Below are positions 43,425 to 54,300 of a stretch of DNA of 64,000 nt, in pieces (positions within the stretch are counted from its first letter, which is position 1; each line of letters starts with the position of its first letter). The stretch lies in NCBI GenBank assembly GCA_047967505.1, contig CM106538.1; one strand, 5' to 3'. The position numbers and the translations under genes are program-made. Origin of the DNA: Dipteris shenzhenensis (taxonomy: Eukaryota; Polypodiophyta; Polypodiopsida; Gleicheniales). The notes beneath the pieces were generated by a model that saw nothing but the letters and a program-made list of their open reading frames with translations, was not told the DNA's origin and ran no database searches.

Positions 43425-43646
43425 TCACTGCTCTATCTCTGACAAGTACTGTGGCCACAAGAGCTTGGATGTATTCAATATGGCACATGTGATAGCGAGC
43501 TTCTCCCTGTGCCCACATAAAACATCATCCTTTGCATCAACAAGGGAAATTTCTAGCTTTGCATACATAGTTTGCTTTGGGAATGGCTTCCTGCCCACCA
43601 AAAAATAATGCACAATTCCACCACTGCCATTCTGTCCTGGTTTGTT
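43425..43646 (-). pseudogene. Decayed E+/DYW-like tail of the PPR gene
   Basis: Directly in frame after the TAG at 43644-43646, the minus strand stays open for 73 codons. NKPGQNGSGGIVHYFLVGRK recalls the E+ motif, YAKLEISLVD the link, and GHREKLAITCAILNTSK the HSEKLAIA-type DYW signature whose His and Glu form the zinc-dependent deaminase site. The middle of the domain and the terminal DYW are missing. It is either untranslated or read only by stop-codon readthrough. Confidence 0.65.
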
Positions 43647-45665
43647 CTATGCTTGTTCCTTCACTCTCCTTGCCTCAACCTTGTTCTTGTCCTCTTCCAT
43701 ACGAGCATCTGCATAAATGTTAGACATCAAGACATAAGCTGTAGCATCCTTCTCATCCAATTGCACTGCATGTTCAAATGCCCGTCTTCCAAGCTCCACA
43801 TTACCCCACTTTCTACAGGCAGCCAACACAGTATGCCACACCACAAGATTAGGATGGAAAGGCATCTTCCTCACCATTCCTACTGCCTCATCTAATTGGC
43901 CTGCTCGGCCAAGGAGGTCCACCATACAAATGTGGTGCTCAATAGTCGGAGTGACGCCATAGTCTTTGCTCATAGAATCGAAGTACGTCTGTCCCTTATC
44001 CACTAGACCTGTGTGACTGCATACAGTGAGAACACCAACAAATGTGACCCCATTTGGCTTTATGCCCTCTCCTCTCATTCTCTCAAGCATATGGAAAACA
44101 GCTTCACTTTTTCCTAGCTGGGCATACCCGACAATTAGTGCTGTCCATGAGACTACAGTTCGAACAGTAAGCTTGCCAAACACTTCCTGCGCTTCTGCAA
44201 GCAAGCCACATTTGGCATACATATCAACCAAGGTGCTGCCAACAAGAAGATCTCCTTCCAACGCCATTCCAAAAATCTTAGCATGTATTTCTTGGCCCTT
44301 GTCTAAGGCTCCTGTGCTGCCACAAGCTTTCAAGCTGCAAACTAATGAGAGCACATTTGGAGTGACACCCTCCAAGTGCATTTGTTCAAAACACTTCATT
44401 GCTTCCTCACCAAGCCCATAGTCAGCATATCCTGCAATCAGGGCAGTCCACGTCACTACATCTCGAACTGGAAGCTTGTCAAACACTTCCTGTGCTTTTG
44501 CAAGCGAGCCACATTTAGCATACATATCAACCAAGGTGTTACCAACAACAAGATTTCTTTCCAACCCCTTTCGGGCAATCTCAGCATGTATTTCTTGGCC
44601 CTTGTCTAAGGCTCCAATGCTGCCACAAGCTTTCAAGTTGCAAACTAGCGCGAGAGCATTTGGGGACACGCCCTCCAGTTGCATCTGTTCAAAACAGTCC
44701 AGAGCTTCCTCACCAAGCCCATGTTCAGCATATCCTGCAATTAGTGCAGTCCATGAGACTACATCTCGAATCGGGAGCTTGTCAAACACTTCCCATGCTC
44801 TTGCAAACGAGCCACCTTTGGTATACATATCAACCAAGGTGCTGCCCACAAAAGTCTCCCTTTCCAACCCGTTTCTGGCAATTTCAGCATGTATTTCTTG
44901 GCCCTTGTCGAGGGCTCCTACGCTGCTACAAGCTTTCAAGCTGGAAACAAACGTGACAGCATTTGGAGTAATGCCCTGCAGTTGCATCTGTTGGAAACAG
45001 TTCAGTGCCTCCTCACCATGTCCATGTTCAGCATATCCTGCGATTAGTGCAGTCCATGAGACTACATTTCGAACTGGCTGCTTGCCGAACACTCCTCGTG
45101 CTTCATCGAGCAAGCCGAATTTGGCATACATATCGACCAAGGTGCTGCCAACAAAAAGATCTCTTTCCAACCCCTTTCTAGCAATCTCAGCATGTATTTC
45201 TCGGCCTCTTTCCACATTTTTTAGTCCAATACAAGCCTTTAGTAGGGCCACAAACGTATACTCACTAGGATCTACACGATCATCTTGCATTTTTTGGTAC
45301 AGGTTGAGGGCTTGCTGTGATTCACCACGATGAATATAACCCCTGATGAGAGAATTCCACGAATACTCATTCCGATTAATCAACCCGTCAAAAACCTGCC
45401 GAGCATCGCAGATGCTTCCAACTTCCACCAACAATGGAACGAGGTGATTTCCAAGTGATCTATGAGCTTCCAGCCCATTTTTGCACATGTACTCGTGTAG
45501 GCGCTTGGCACATTGCAGATTTTTCTTTTTCCTGCAGTTCTGCAAGAGGCACGTAAAGTTCTCAACCGAAGGCGTCATGGGCATTCGCTCCAAAGAAGTG
45601 ACTGCCTCCTCGAAGGTCAGCATCTTCCAGCATGCTGTCTCACAATTATCGTGCTTTAGGTGCAT
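43647..45665 (-). CDS. PLS-class pentatricopeptide-repeat protein, C-terminally truncated
   Basis: 672 residues in one exon. PPR proteins bind organellar RNA; the PLS class with E/DYW domains specifies RNA editing sites. P-L-S triplets tile residues of about 35-600. From about 200 to 540 four almost identical 101-residue triplets repeat the same three phrases: VVSWTALIAGYAEHGLGEEA, LKACGSIGALDKGQEIHAEI and LVDMYAKCGSLAKAQEVFDK. The last triplet leads into VTPTIEHHICMVDLLGRAGQ and an E1/E2 region (NLVVWHTVLAACRKWGNVEL, AYVLMSNIYADA, to residue 672). The ATG is the first one after an in-frame TAA at 45705-45707. No clear transit peptide is visible. The stop is TAG at 43644-43646, where plant homologues have a Trp (after EQA). 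Repeats of about 303 bp are also visible at DNA level. Confidence 0.9.
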   Translation of the reverse strand: MHLKHDNCETACWKMLTFEEAVTSLERMPMTPSVENFTCLLQNCRKKKNLQCAKRLHEYMCKNGLEAHRSLGNHLVPLLVEVGSICDARQVFDGLINRNEYSWNSLIRGYIHRGESQQALNLYQKMQDDRVDPSEYTFVALLKACIGLKNVERGREIHAEIARKGLERDLFVGSTLVDMYAKFGLLDEARGVFGKQPVRNVVSWTALIAGYAEHGHGEEALNCFQQMQLQGITPNAVTFVSSLKACSSVGALDKGQEIHAEIARNGLERETFVGSTLVDMYTKGGSFARAWEVFDKLPIRDVVSWTALIAGYAEHGLGEEALDCFEQMQLEGVSPNALALVCNLKACGSIGALDKGQEIHAEIARKGLERNLVVGNTLVDMYAKCGSLAKAQEVFDKLPVRDVVTWTALIAGYADYGLGEEAMKCFEQMHLEGVTPNVLSLVCSLKACGSTGALDKGQEIHAKIFGMALEGDLLVGSTLVDMYAKCGLLAEAQEVFGKLTVRTVVSWTALIVGYAQLGKSEAVFHMLERMRGEGIKPNGVTFVGVLTVCSHTGLVDKGQTYFDSMSKDYGVTPTIEHHICMVDLLGRAGQLDEAVGMVRKMPFHPNLVVWHTVLAACRKWGNVELGRRAFEHAVQLDEKDATAYVLMSNIYADARMEEDKNKVEARRVKEQA

Positions 45666-45757
45666 TAACCTCTGGACCCAAAGCCCCCATCCGAAGCACG
45701 GTCTTTAGAGTTTGAGACCAAAGGCTGCTAAGACCCTCCTTTTTCTCAAGCAAGTCT

Positions 45758-46057
45758 TTAGCCCAACCTCGATTGTAGGAGCCTTCTATCCATGGCAATC
45801 AAATTAGGTTTGTCTAGTAAGATATACGAAGGATTCGTCAGACTTGTGTCGCACACCCTTTCGCCACTGGGGCAAAACCGTGAACTTTGACGTATTCCTT
45901 CCATAAGCCCTCGGTAATGGGCTCTGCCAACCATAGAAGAGCCAGCCGAAGAAGAAACTTCCACGACCGCTCCAGTGTTTGGGTAAATCACCCATGATGG
46001 AGCCTTGGGGGAGGCGATCGGGCCTGTGCAACGAGTAGGACGACCCGACACGGACAT
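45758..46057 (-). CDS. Upstream 99-codon frame, possible 5' exon or uORF of the PPR gene
   Basis: ATG at 46057, same strand as the PPR gene, ending 92 bases before its start codon. The translation is rich in Ser, Arg, Thr and Gly with few acidic residues (MSVSGRPTRCTGPIASPKAP, VEVSSSAGSSMVGRAHYRG), a composition compatible with an organelle transit peptide. If joined to the PPR frame by splicing it would supply the missing targeting signal; otherwise it is a long upstream ORF or chance. No splice pair was established. Confidence 0.3.
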   Translation of the reverse strand: MSVSGRPTRCTGPIASPKAPSWVIYPNTGAVVEVSSSAGSSMVGRAHYRGLMEGIRQSSRFCPSGERVCDTSLTNPSYILLDKPNLIAMDRRLLQSRLG

Positions 46058-47152
46058 AGTCTATATGCACTGGTTCACTACTAACTTGGACTGCTATTTT
46101 GGATGTTTTTCATGGATGTTTTTCCCTTGGTGCATGGGATCAGGGGAAAATGAGACATGCTATAAAGGAAATGTCACATCAATGGTGTGGGAAGTAGCAC
46201 CTTGAGGTCTAGAGCATGGAGTGCTATTTCCCATGGTCCCACCCTATTTCCCAAGTATTTCCCCTTTGTTTCATCACGTGATTGTAGGTGAGGAAGGTTG
46301 AGTTAATTATGATATAAATTGGCTAAAAGTGCAAGAATGTCCTTCAATTTTTTTGTCTTGAAATGAAGCAGAGTGGTGACTAAATTAGCACAATTTTTAA
46401 TTCAAATGGTATATAGTTATCAATTACCTACTGGAAGAGCTTGGGGCCATAGCTCTAGGAATGGGCCTAAGATGATCTCAATGCGGTGGACTATTTAAAT
46501 GGGAGCAATACTTCTTACCCAATGCCAAAGGTGTATGATAGGGTGACTTTGTAGATGTTTGAGGACAAAAAGGCCCCTAGGCCAGGTTGTTAACTCCTAA
46601 TTTCTAAAAGCACTTTTGGGATATCATTGGACAAGGCTATATTGAGAGTCTGAGATGATAAGACATGCTTGTAGCCAAGGAGTTTAAGGCTCAATTAGTA
46701 ATATGGATCTACTTAGGTCTACTCATACACAATCTTTTGAGTGGTGGCCTATTATTGTTCTCGAAATATTTGCCAAAGCTTTAGTTGTCGCAGTAAAGTT
46801 ACTTTTGCAAGATTGGTTAGAGAGCAAATGGGTTATGTATATAAGGTGTACATAATGGAAAATGCTTCGGATGTGCGACTGTGGCTTTAGATTATGTGTG
46901 GCTATGGCTTCAAATTATGCCTTCAAGAATAGCATGTCTGACTTTGGAAAATACTTCGGATGTGTGATTGTAGCTTTAGATTATGCCTTCAAGAATAGGA
47001 GGAAGAACTAGAAAAGGCTTATGACTAAAGGCGATAGGATTTAAGGTGCTCTAGAAAATTAGGTTTCCTCCAAAAGAATTGTCAAATGTTAACCCCTTGT
47101 TAGGGAATGCAAGGGCACTTGTGTGCATTAAGGGATGCCAAAAGCTATTTCC
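46058..47152. other. Intergenic, imperfect local repeats
   Basis: At 46859-46995 a phrase with ACTTCGGATGTGTGA.TGTAGCTT and TTCAAGAATAG is partly duplicated. No gene is recognised. Confidence 0.4.
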
Positions 47153-47275
47153 ATTGGTGATCAAGGTTATCATAAGTGGATATAAAACTTTACATTGGTG
47201 ATCAAGGTTATCATAAGTGGATATAAAACTTTACATTGGCGATCAAGGTTATTGTAAGTGGATATGAAACTTTAC
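47153..47275. repeat. 41-bp tandem repeat, three copies
   Basis: Unit ATTGGTGATCAAGGTTATCA followed by TAAGTGGATATAAAACTTTAC. The first two copies are identical, while the third has four substitutions. Confidence 0.95.
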
Positions 47276-48127
47276 AAACTAGTTTTGAGTAAAGTACTTG
47301 CTAATGACTTCCTTGTATTTTTTAACAATTTGGTTCAAAAATTCTACTTTGTATCACGATTTGTATGCAATATAAACAAGAGTGCATGACTGCACAAAAG
47401 CACTGGCTTCGGCTACATTAAGGTTCTATCCAAAAGAAATTTAAAAACAATTTCCGCACCCATGTAGTTGAAAAAATGCATTAAGGTTACTTCAAATTGG
47501 GTAGCTTCTACTTAACCCTAAGAGACCCACACTGATGGCTCTCTAAATTTCAGAGTCCTTGGTATTTCTTTATTATTTCATTCATTGCTCACTCACTATA
47601 CTTCATAGTTCCTTCTTTCGTCATGGAGCACATAACTACTTCCTTAAAATGAAACTTGGATCTTACCTTTTAATGAAATTTTCCTAAAGGGAAAAAACTT
47701 GAGTGAAAAAAATAATGAACATGAGACATGACACAGGTTCTATCAAAAACCTGATCCTCTCTGCAAATGTCAGAGGTAACCTCTCATCGAGAACATGCAT
47801 CAAAAGAGAGGAATGTTGTAAGACATCAAATTGAAGTAACATAAAAATTATTAGGGTCCATTAGTATTACAAAGAGGTCTTTTGAATAGATGGCACGCTA
47901 GCATATTACCTGAAAATTAGTAGTCGTATTCATACTACAATTTGAAAAATCAATATCTTGCACACACCAGTCATATAGGTTTCTTTGACTTTTTACAAGC
48001 ATGAAAAAATACATTAAAAATAGAAGGTGAAAAATCGACTCTTTGGATGAACGTAGAAGTAAAACCTTTCTTAGTAAATTGAATGATTCAAAATATGCAA
48101 AGAATGAGAATAAACAATATCTAATAC
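47276..48127. other. Unassigned, possible 3' part of the DUF7869-type gene
   Basis: AT-rich. No exon can be argued. Confidence 0.3.
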
Positions 48128-50871
48128 CTAGAATGGCAAGAACCGTGGATGAGATGGCTGCCATAGATTATCAATATGTAAGTTTGCAAGGTAGTTGGCA
48201 GAATAGCTTTTTTGGCAGTATATTGTTTTGTGAACTAGCTTTTTTGGCAAAACAACTTTTGGGGGCAGAGCAACATTTTTCAATGCATCACCACCCGTTT
48301 GTATGAAAGGTAGAATGAAGCTCTTCCAATCATACATTCTTTCAAGCCTCTCACATACTGTACTTTCCTTACGACCATCAACTTGCCTGCCACATCTTCT
48401 TACCAAGTCATCTATTGTCTCCACATCCTTGCATTTAAGCTCCCTTGAGACTGTGCTAAAAACCTGATCGATATCCTCATGTGTATGCCCAACATACAAA
48501 AATCCACATTCGACCTCATTGAAGATTCGATGAGCAACTAGCATGGAGCAGAATGCAAACGTGAGTACATTCTTATTTTCTCACCAGCAATTATCAGCTT
48601 GTATTCTCAAAGTCGGTGGTAGGCAACCTTTTTCTGCATGTACATTGTGAATTGCCTTCATAATAGATGTTACAACTTGATTGCTATCATGTAGATGCAA
48701 GGAATCAATCCATATCTCTGCAAAGAACTTAATTCCATGCACTAACACTCCACATAGATGTGTCTTTAGAAAGTGCTTTCCTTGTAATTTAGGTGGAGTG
48801 GCAACAAAACGAGGCAATGTTGTTGTATTCTGATCCATGCCATCTACAATAAGGCACATGTAGTCATCGGAATGCGAAATAGCTTGCTCCTTCCAAAAAG
48901 CATATTTTTGTCTGGAATGTCGAATAAGGTCATGATGAGATTTTTGGTTTTTTTTGTATAATTCCCTTTGATTTGGACATGTTGCACTCTCAATCGCTCG
49001 CTTTAAATCATCACAGACATTGCACTTTGACATTTTTTGCCTCCTTGGGATTTTAACATATCCAAAGTTCTTCTTCCAAAGAGTATACAAAGTATGAGAA
49101 GAAGCTACGGCATCCCCTCTTTGCCTTTGCTTTTCTGCAATAGAGTCAAATACTTCGAGCTTTGTCAGGCCCATTGGAAGGTGCATTTCGGTGATCGTGT
49201 CACCGTTAGGGAGTTTGGTAGATATATGGGGTTGAGGTAAAGCATTTTCATGTATGAAGTCTTGCAAAATTGCTGCTGCCCTGACAGTTGAGATTCTTGA
49301 TTTGGACCTTCCTCTATTACCGTGAATGCTAAATTTGTTGCCGCCCTTTGCCTTGGTGACTAAATCCCAATATGTACCATGGAATAATCCAGTAATATTG
49401 TGATATGCCTTATTGGAAATCCTTTTTCCATTTACGAGAGGTTTTACCTTTTGTCTTGAACTTAGCCTTTTATTGCCATTCTGAAGAAAGCAAGAGAGAC
49501 TTGTGAGAAGGTATTCATTTCTTTTGCTTCCTCTTCTTTGCCACATGTGTCCTCTACATTCCCTGATGTCTGCAAGATCAATGAAGCGCATACATCTTCG
49601 CTTGCAACATAGATATCCCAATGCATTTAACATGTTCTCCTCCTTCATTACTCTCTTCCTCTTTGGTTGCTTTTGTGGATCTGCCTAGATTCGCTTTCTC
49701 TTCATGCATATCTATTACCGTTTTTGTTCCTCGTGCACGTTGTTATCTGTATTTATGCACTTCTTCTCCTCACATTTGTTTGTAACCAAGCATCCATGAT
49801 TGGTCGTTGCATCCTTGGCCATATCACAATCAAAGTTAAATATTGAATAATCCTCTGTTGATCTCATCCTCGTTTTTAACATACTCTTAGGACCATTCAA
49901 TGAATTCAATATTCTACGAGAGTATTGAGAACCTTGAAACTCTTCCACTCCTGAGAGAACATCACTCATTGGGACATCTTGCATGGCTTTCACAAATCCA
50001 CAAGCTTGATTGACACCAGGTTTGTTAATATGCATGAACTCATCCACACTTGACAAGACATCGCTATTGAAACCTTTGCCCTTCTCACTGTGCAAGAATT
50101 CATCCACCCCAGATAAGGCTTCGCTTCTAAAATCATTTTGTTTCTCGGAACCAATGAACTCATCCCCTCCAGATAAGATGTCACTTCTATAATTGAGTAC
50201 ATTGAAATCATGCACATTTGAAGTGATAGAGCCTACCACATGGGCATGCTTTTTAGGTCCTTTGATATTGTAGTATACCTTGTCTTTATCATTGAAAACC
50301 ACGTGCCTCTTTCTCATGTTTAAAAATTGCATGCTCCATCTCATATTCTTGTCTACCTCATAGTAGGGATCACATAAGGATATTATGTTATCAACCATAC
50401 CGTCATCAGTGACTTTTAGAATCCTCATTTGTGCAAATGACCATTGTTCCACTTGTTCAAATCCCAATACTTCACCTTCTGCTACAGTATTATTTGCAAA
50501 TGATCTCATTTGTAAAATGTCCCCTATAGTAAAATCCAAGGTGGTGCACTTTGTATTCTTGATAATGTCTGTTGCATATGTCTCATCTTTGTCCCATGCT
50601 ATAAATGATTTGTTGGATGTATTGTAGGGCATAACATCTCCAAGTGTTTCCATATCTCCACATTTATACTTTAGCTCAACATGTGCGCTAAGAATCTTTG
50701 ATACAATAACTGCCACCTTATCTTCACCAAGTCTTCGAAAGTGGCAAACTGAATTGGGATCACTATCATGGATTGTAGCAAATGCAACTACTCTTTTGCT
50801 ACATAAAATCACATCCATCCCTGGAACAAAATCTATAGCCATCTCCTTTGTAAGAGTCCTTCGCAAGCAAG
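48128..50871 (-). pseudogene. DUF7869-type (transposase-like) gene, one frame with four nonsense codons
   Basis: About 910 codons in one frame. The N-terminal third (50871-49715) has no known motif but holds a degenerate 25-30-residue repeat built on DVLSGVDEF. A Lys/Arg-rich linker (QKQPKRKRVMKEE, about 49680-49640) could be a nuclear signal. The rest matches the DUF7869 family: SKCNVCDDL (zinc-binding pair), YMCLIVDGMDQNT (about 48845), HLCGVLVHG, QADNCW (48601-48584), then ENKNVLTFAFCSMLVAHRIF and ECGFLYVGHTHEDIDQVFS (48500-48450). The spaced Asp boxes (DGMDQ, ADNCW, HTHEDID) look like an RNase H-fold DDE-type centre. Stops: TAA 49715-49717, TAG 49712-49714, TAG 49685-49687 and TGA 48581-48583. 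A probable 3' splice acceptor (TTACTGCAG) precedes 50871, implying further 5' exons. Function is inferred, not shown. Confidence 0.65.
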
Positions 50872-51374
50872 CTGCAGTAACAACAATTACATAAATATTA
50901 GTCTCTTTTTAATAATCTACTCATTTATTATAATTCTTAATTAGTAATTAATTTATTGGTGGGAGAAGTTATCTGATCAACTACTCATTAGATGGACATG
51001 CCAAGTTATCCTTTGCATGTTCAATCGAGCATTAAATACTATTTTTGCTCTAGTGTCGTGGCAAACTGAATTGGGATCACTATCATGGATTGTAGCAAAT
51101 GCAACTACTCTTTTGCTACATAAAATCACATCCATCCCTGGAACAAAATCTATAGCCATCTCCTTTGTAAGAGTCCTTCGCAAGCAAGCTGCAGTAACAA
51201 CAATTACATAAATATTAGTCTCTTTTTAATAATCTACTCATTTATTATAATTCTTAATTAGTACTTAATTTATTGGTGGGAGAAGTTATCTGATCAAGTA
51301 CTCATTAGATGGACATGCCAAGTTATCCTTTGCATGTTCAATCGAGCATTAAATACTATTTTTGCTCTAGTGTC
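50740..51374. repeat. 318-bp tandem duplication of the gene's 5' exon edge plus satellite edge
   Basis: Copy 1 (50740-51057) and copy 2 (51058-51374) are nearly identical. Each contains the start of the DUF7869-type exon with its acceptor, about 100 bp of AT-rich intron-like sequence, and a shortened monomer of the neighbouring satellite (ending CGAGCATTAAATACTATTTT then TGCTCTAGTGTC). Copy 2 leads straight into the full satellite. Confidence 0.9.
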
Positions 51375-54300
51375 ATGCACATCCGTAAAAAAACACACTG
51401 CTAGGTATGTTATCCGATCAAGCACTTATGGGATGGGCATGCCACTTTGCATGTAAGTCAATTCCACCTAGTTGAAGGTGTGTGCAAAGTATTGTGCCCA
51501 TCGGATATGCTTTTCATTGTCCATCAAGCATAAAACACCGTTTTTAGCTTAGTGTCATGCACAACCATGAAAAAACACGGTCCTAAGTGTCTTAATCAAA
51601 CAAGTACTTATCAGATGGGGGCTCCACTTTTCATGCAAGTCCTTTTTAACTAGGTTGAGATGCATACAAAGTATTGTCACCATCAGATCTACTCTGCATG
51701 GTCGATTACGCATTATACAACGTTTTTCCCGTAGTGATATGCACATCCACAAAAAAACACGCCCTTAGGTATGTTATCTGACCAAGTACTTATCGGATGG
51801 GTGTGCCTCTTTGAGAAAATTTCAATACCACCTAGGTTAAGGTGTAGGAAAAGTATTGTTCCCATCGGATATGCTTTGCATGGTCGATCGACCATTAAAT
51901 ACCATTTTTGCCTAAGTGTCATGCACCTCCGTAAAAAAACACGATGCTAGGTGTGTTATCCGATCAAGTACTTATGCGATGGGAATGCCACTTTGCATGT
52001 AAGTCAATTCCACCTAGTTGAAGGTTTGTGCAAAGTATTGTGCCCATCGGATATGCTTTTCATTGTCGATCAGGCATAAAACACCGTTTTTGCCTTAGTG
52101 TCATGCACAACCATATAAAAACACAGCCCTAGGTATGTTATTCAAACAAGTACTTATCGGATGGGGGCTCCACTTTGCACGCAAGACCATTTCAACTACG
52201 TTGAGGTGCGTGCAAAGTATTGTCACCATCGAATATGCATTGCATGGTCGATCATGCATTATACACCGTTTTTTCCCTAGTGATATGCACATCCGCTTAA
52301 AAAAATGCCCTTAAGTGTGTTATCTGACCAAGTACTTATCCGATGGGTGTGCCACTTTGAGAACATTTCAATACCACCTAGGTTGAGGCATAGGAAAAGT
52401 GTTGTGCCCATCGAATATCCTTTGCATGGTCGATCGAGCATTAAATACTATTTTTGCTCTAGTGTCATGCACATCCGTAAAAAAACACACTGCTAGGTAT
52501 ATTATCTGAAAAGCACTTATGGGATGGGCATGCCACTTTGCATGTAAGTCAATTCCACCTAGTTGAAGGTGTGTGCAAAGTATTGTGCCCATCGGATATG
52601 CTTTGCATTGTCGATCAAGCATAAAACACCGTTCTTGCCTTAGTGTCATGCACAACCATGAAAAAACACGGTCCTAGGTGTGTTAATCAAACAAGTACTT
52701 ATCGGATGGGGGCTCCACTTTGTATGCAAGTCCTTTTCAAATATATTGAGGTGCGTGCAAAGTATTGTCACCATCAGATATGCTTTGCATGGCCGATCAC
52801 GCATTATACAACGTTTTTCCCCTAGTCATATGCACTTCCGCAAAAAAACACGCTTCCAGGTATGTTATACGATCAAGCACTTATGGGATGGGTGTGCCAC
52901 TTTGCATGTAAGTCAATTCCACCTAGTTGAAGGTTTATGCAAAGTATTGTGCCCATCGGATATGCTTTGCATTGTTGATCAAGCATAAAACACCATTTTT
53001 GGCTTAGTGTCATGCACAACCATGAAAAAACACGGTCCTAAAAGTGTTAATCAAACAAGTACTTATCGGATGGGGGCTCCACTTTTCACTCAAGTCCGTT
53101 TCAACTAGGTCGAGATGCGTGCAAAGTATTGTCACTATCGAATATGCTCTGCATGGTCGATTACGCATTATACAACGTTTTTCCGTAGTGATATGCACAT
53201 CTACAAAAAAACATGCTCTTAGGTATGTTATTTGACCAAGTACTTATCAAATGGGTGTGCCTCTTTGAGAACATTTCAATACCCACTAGGTTAAGGTGTA
53301 GGAAAAGTATTACACCCATCGGATATGCTTTGCATGGTCGATCGAGCATTAAATACCATTTTTGCCATAGTGTCATGCACATCCGTAAAAAAACACGCTG
53401 CTAGGTGTGTTATCCGATCAAGTACTTATGCGATGGGAATGCCACTTTCCATGTAATTCAATTCCACCTATTTGAAGGTGTGTGCAATGTATTGTGCCCA
53501 TCAGATATGCTTTGCATTGTCGATAAAGCATAAAACACCGTTTTTGCCTTAGTGTCATGCACAATCATGAAAAAACATGGCCGTAGGTGTGTTATTCAAA
53601 CAAGTACTTATTGGATGGGGGCTCCACTTTCCATGCAAGTCCGTTTCAACTACGTTGAGGTGCATGCAAAGTATTGTCACTATCGAATATGCTTTGCATG
53701 GTTGATCACGCATTATGCACCCTTTTTTCCCTAGTGATATGCACATCCCCAAAAAAATGCACCCTTAGGTGTGTTATCTGACCAAGTACTTATCGGATGG
53801 GTGTGCCTCTTTGAGAAAATTTCAATACCACCTAGGTTGAGGTGTAGGAAAAGTGTTGTGTCCATCGGATATCCTTTGCATGGTCGATCGAGCATTAAAT
53901 ACTATTTTTGCTCTAGTGTCATGCACATTCCTAAAAAAACACGCTGCTAGGTGTGTTATCCGATCAAGTACTTATGCGATGGGAATGCCACTTTGCATGT
54001 AAGTCAATTCCACCTAGTTGAAGGTGTGTGCAACGTATTGTGCCCATCAGATATGCTTTGCATTGTCGATCCAGCATAAAACACCGTTTTTGCCTTAGTG
54101 TTATGCACAACCATATAAAAACACGGCCGTAGGTGTGTTATTCAAACAAATACTTATCAGATGGGGGCTCCACTTTGCAGGCAAGTCGGTTTCACTACGT
54201 TGAGGTACGTGAAAAGTATTGTCACCATCGGATATGCTTTGCATGGTCGATCACGCATTATACACCGTTTTTCCCCTAGTGATATGCACATCCGCAAAAA

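Noticed and set aside
43640-43650. RNA editing restoring the PPR stop
   Set aside because: Fern U-to-C editing acts in organelles, and UAG to CAG would give Gln rather than Trp. No basis exists for editing of this nuclear transcript.
44476-45333. 285-codon frame on the plus strand across the PPR gene
   Set aside because: It is antisense to the repeated PPR coding sequence and has the same 303-bp period.
49672-49717. Short intron removing the TAA/TAG cluster in the DUF7869-type gene (GTAATA...CTAG)
   Set aside because: It would be only about 35 bases long, too short for a plant intron. The frame is continuous across it, so nonsense mutations are the simpler reading.
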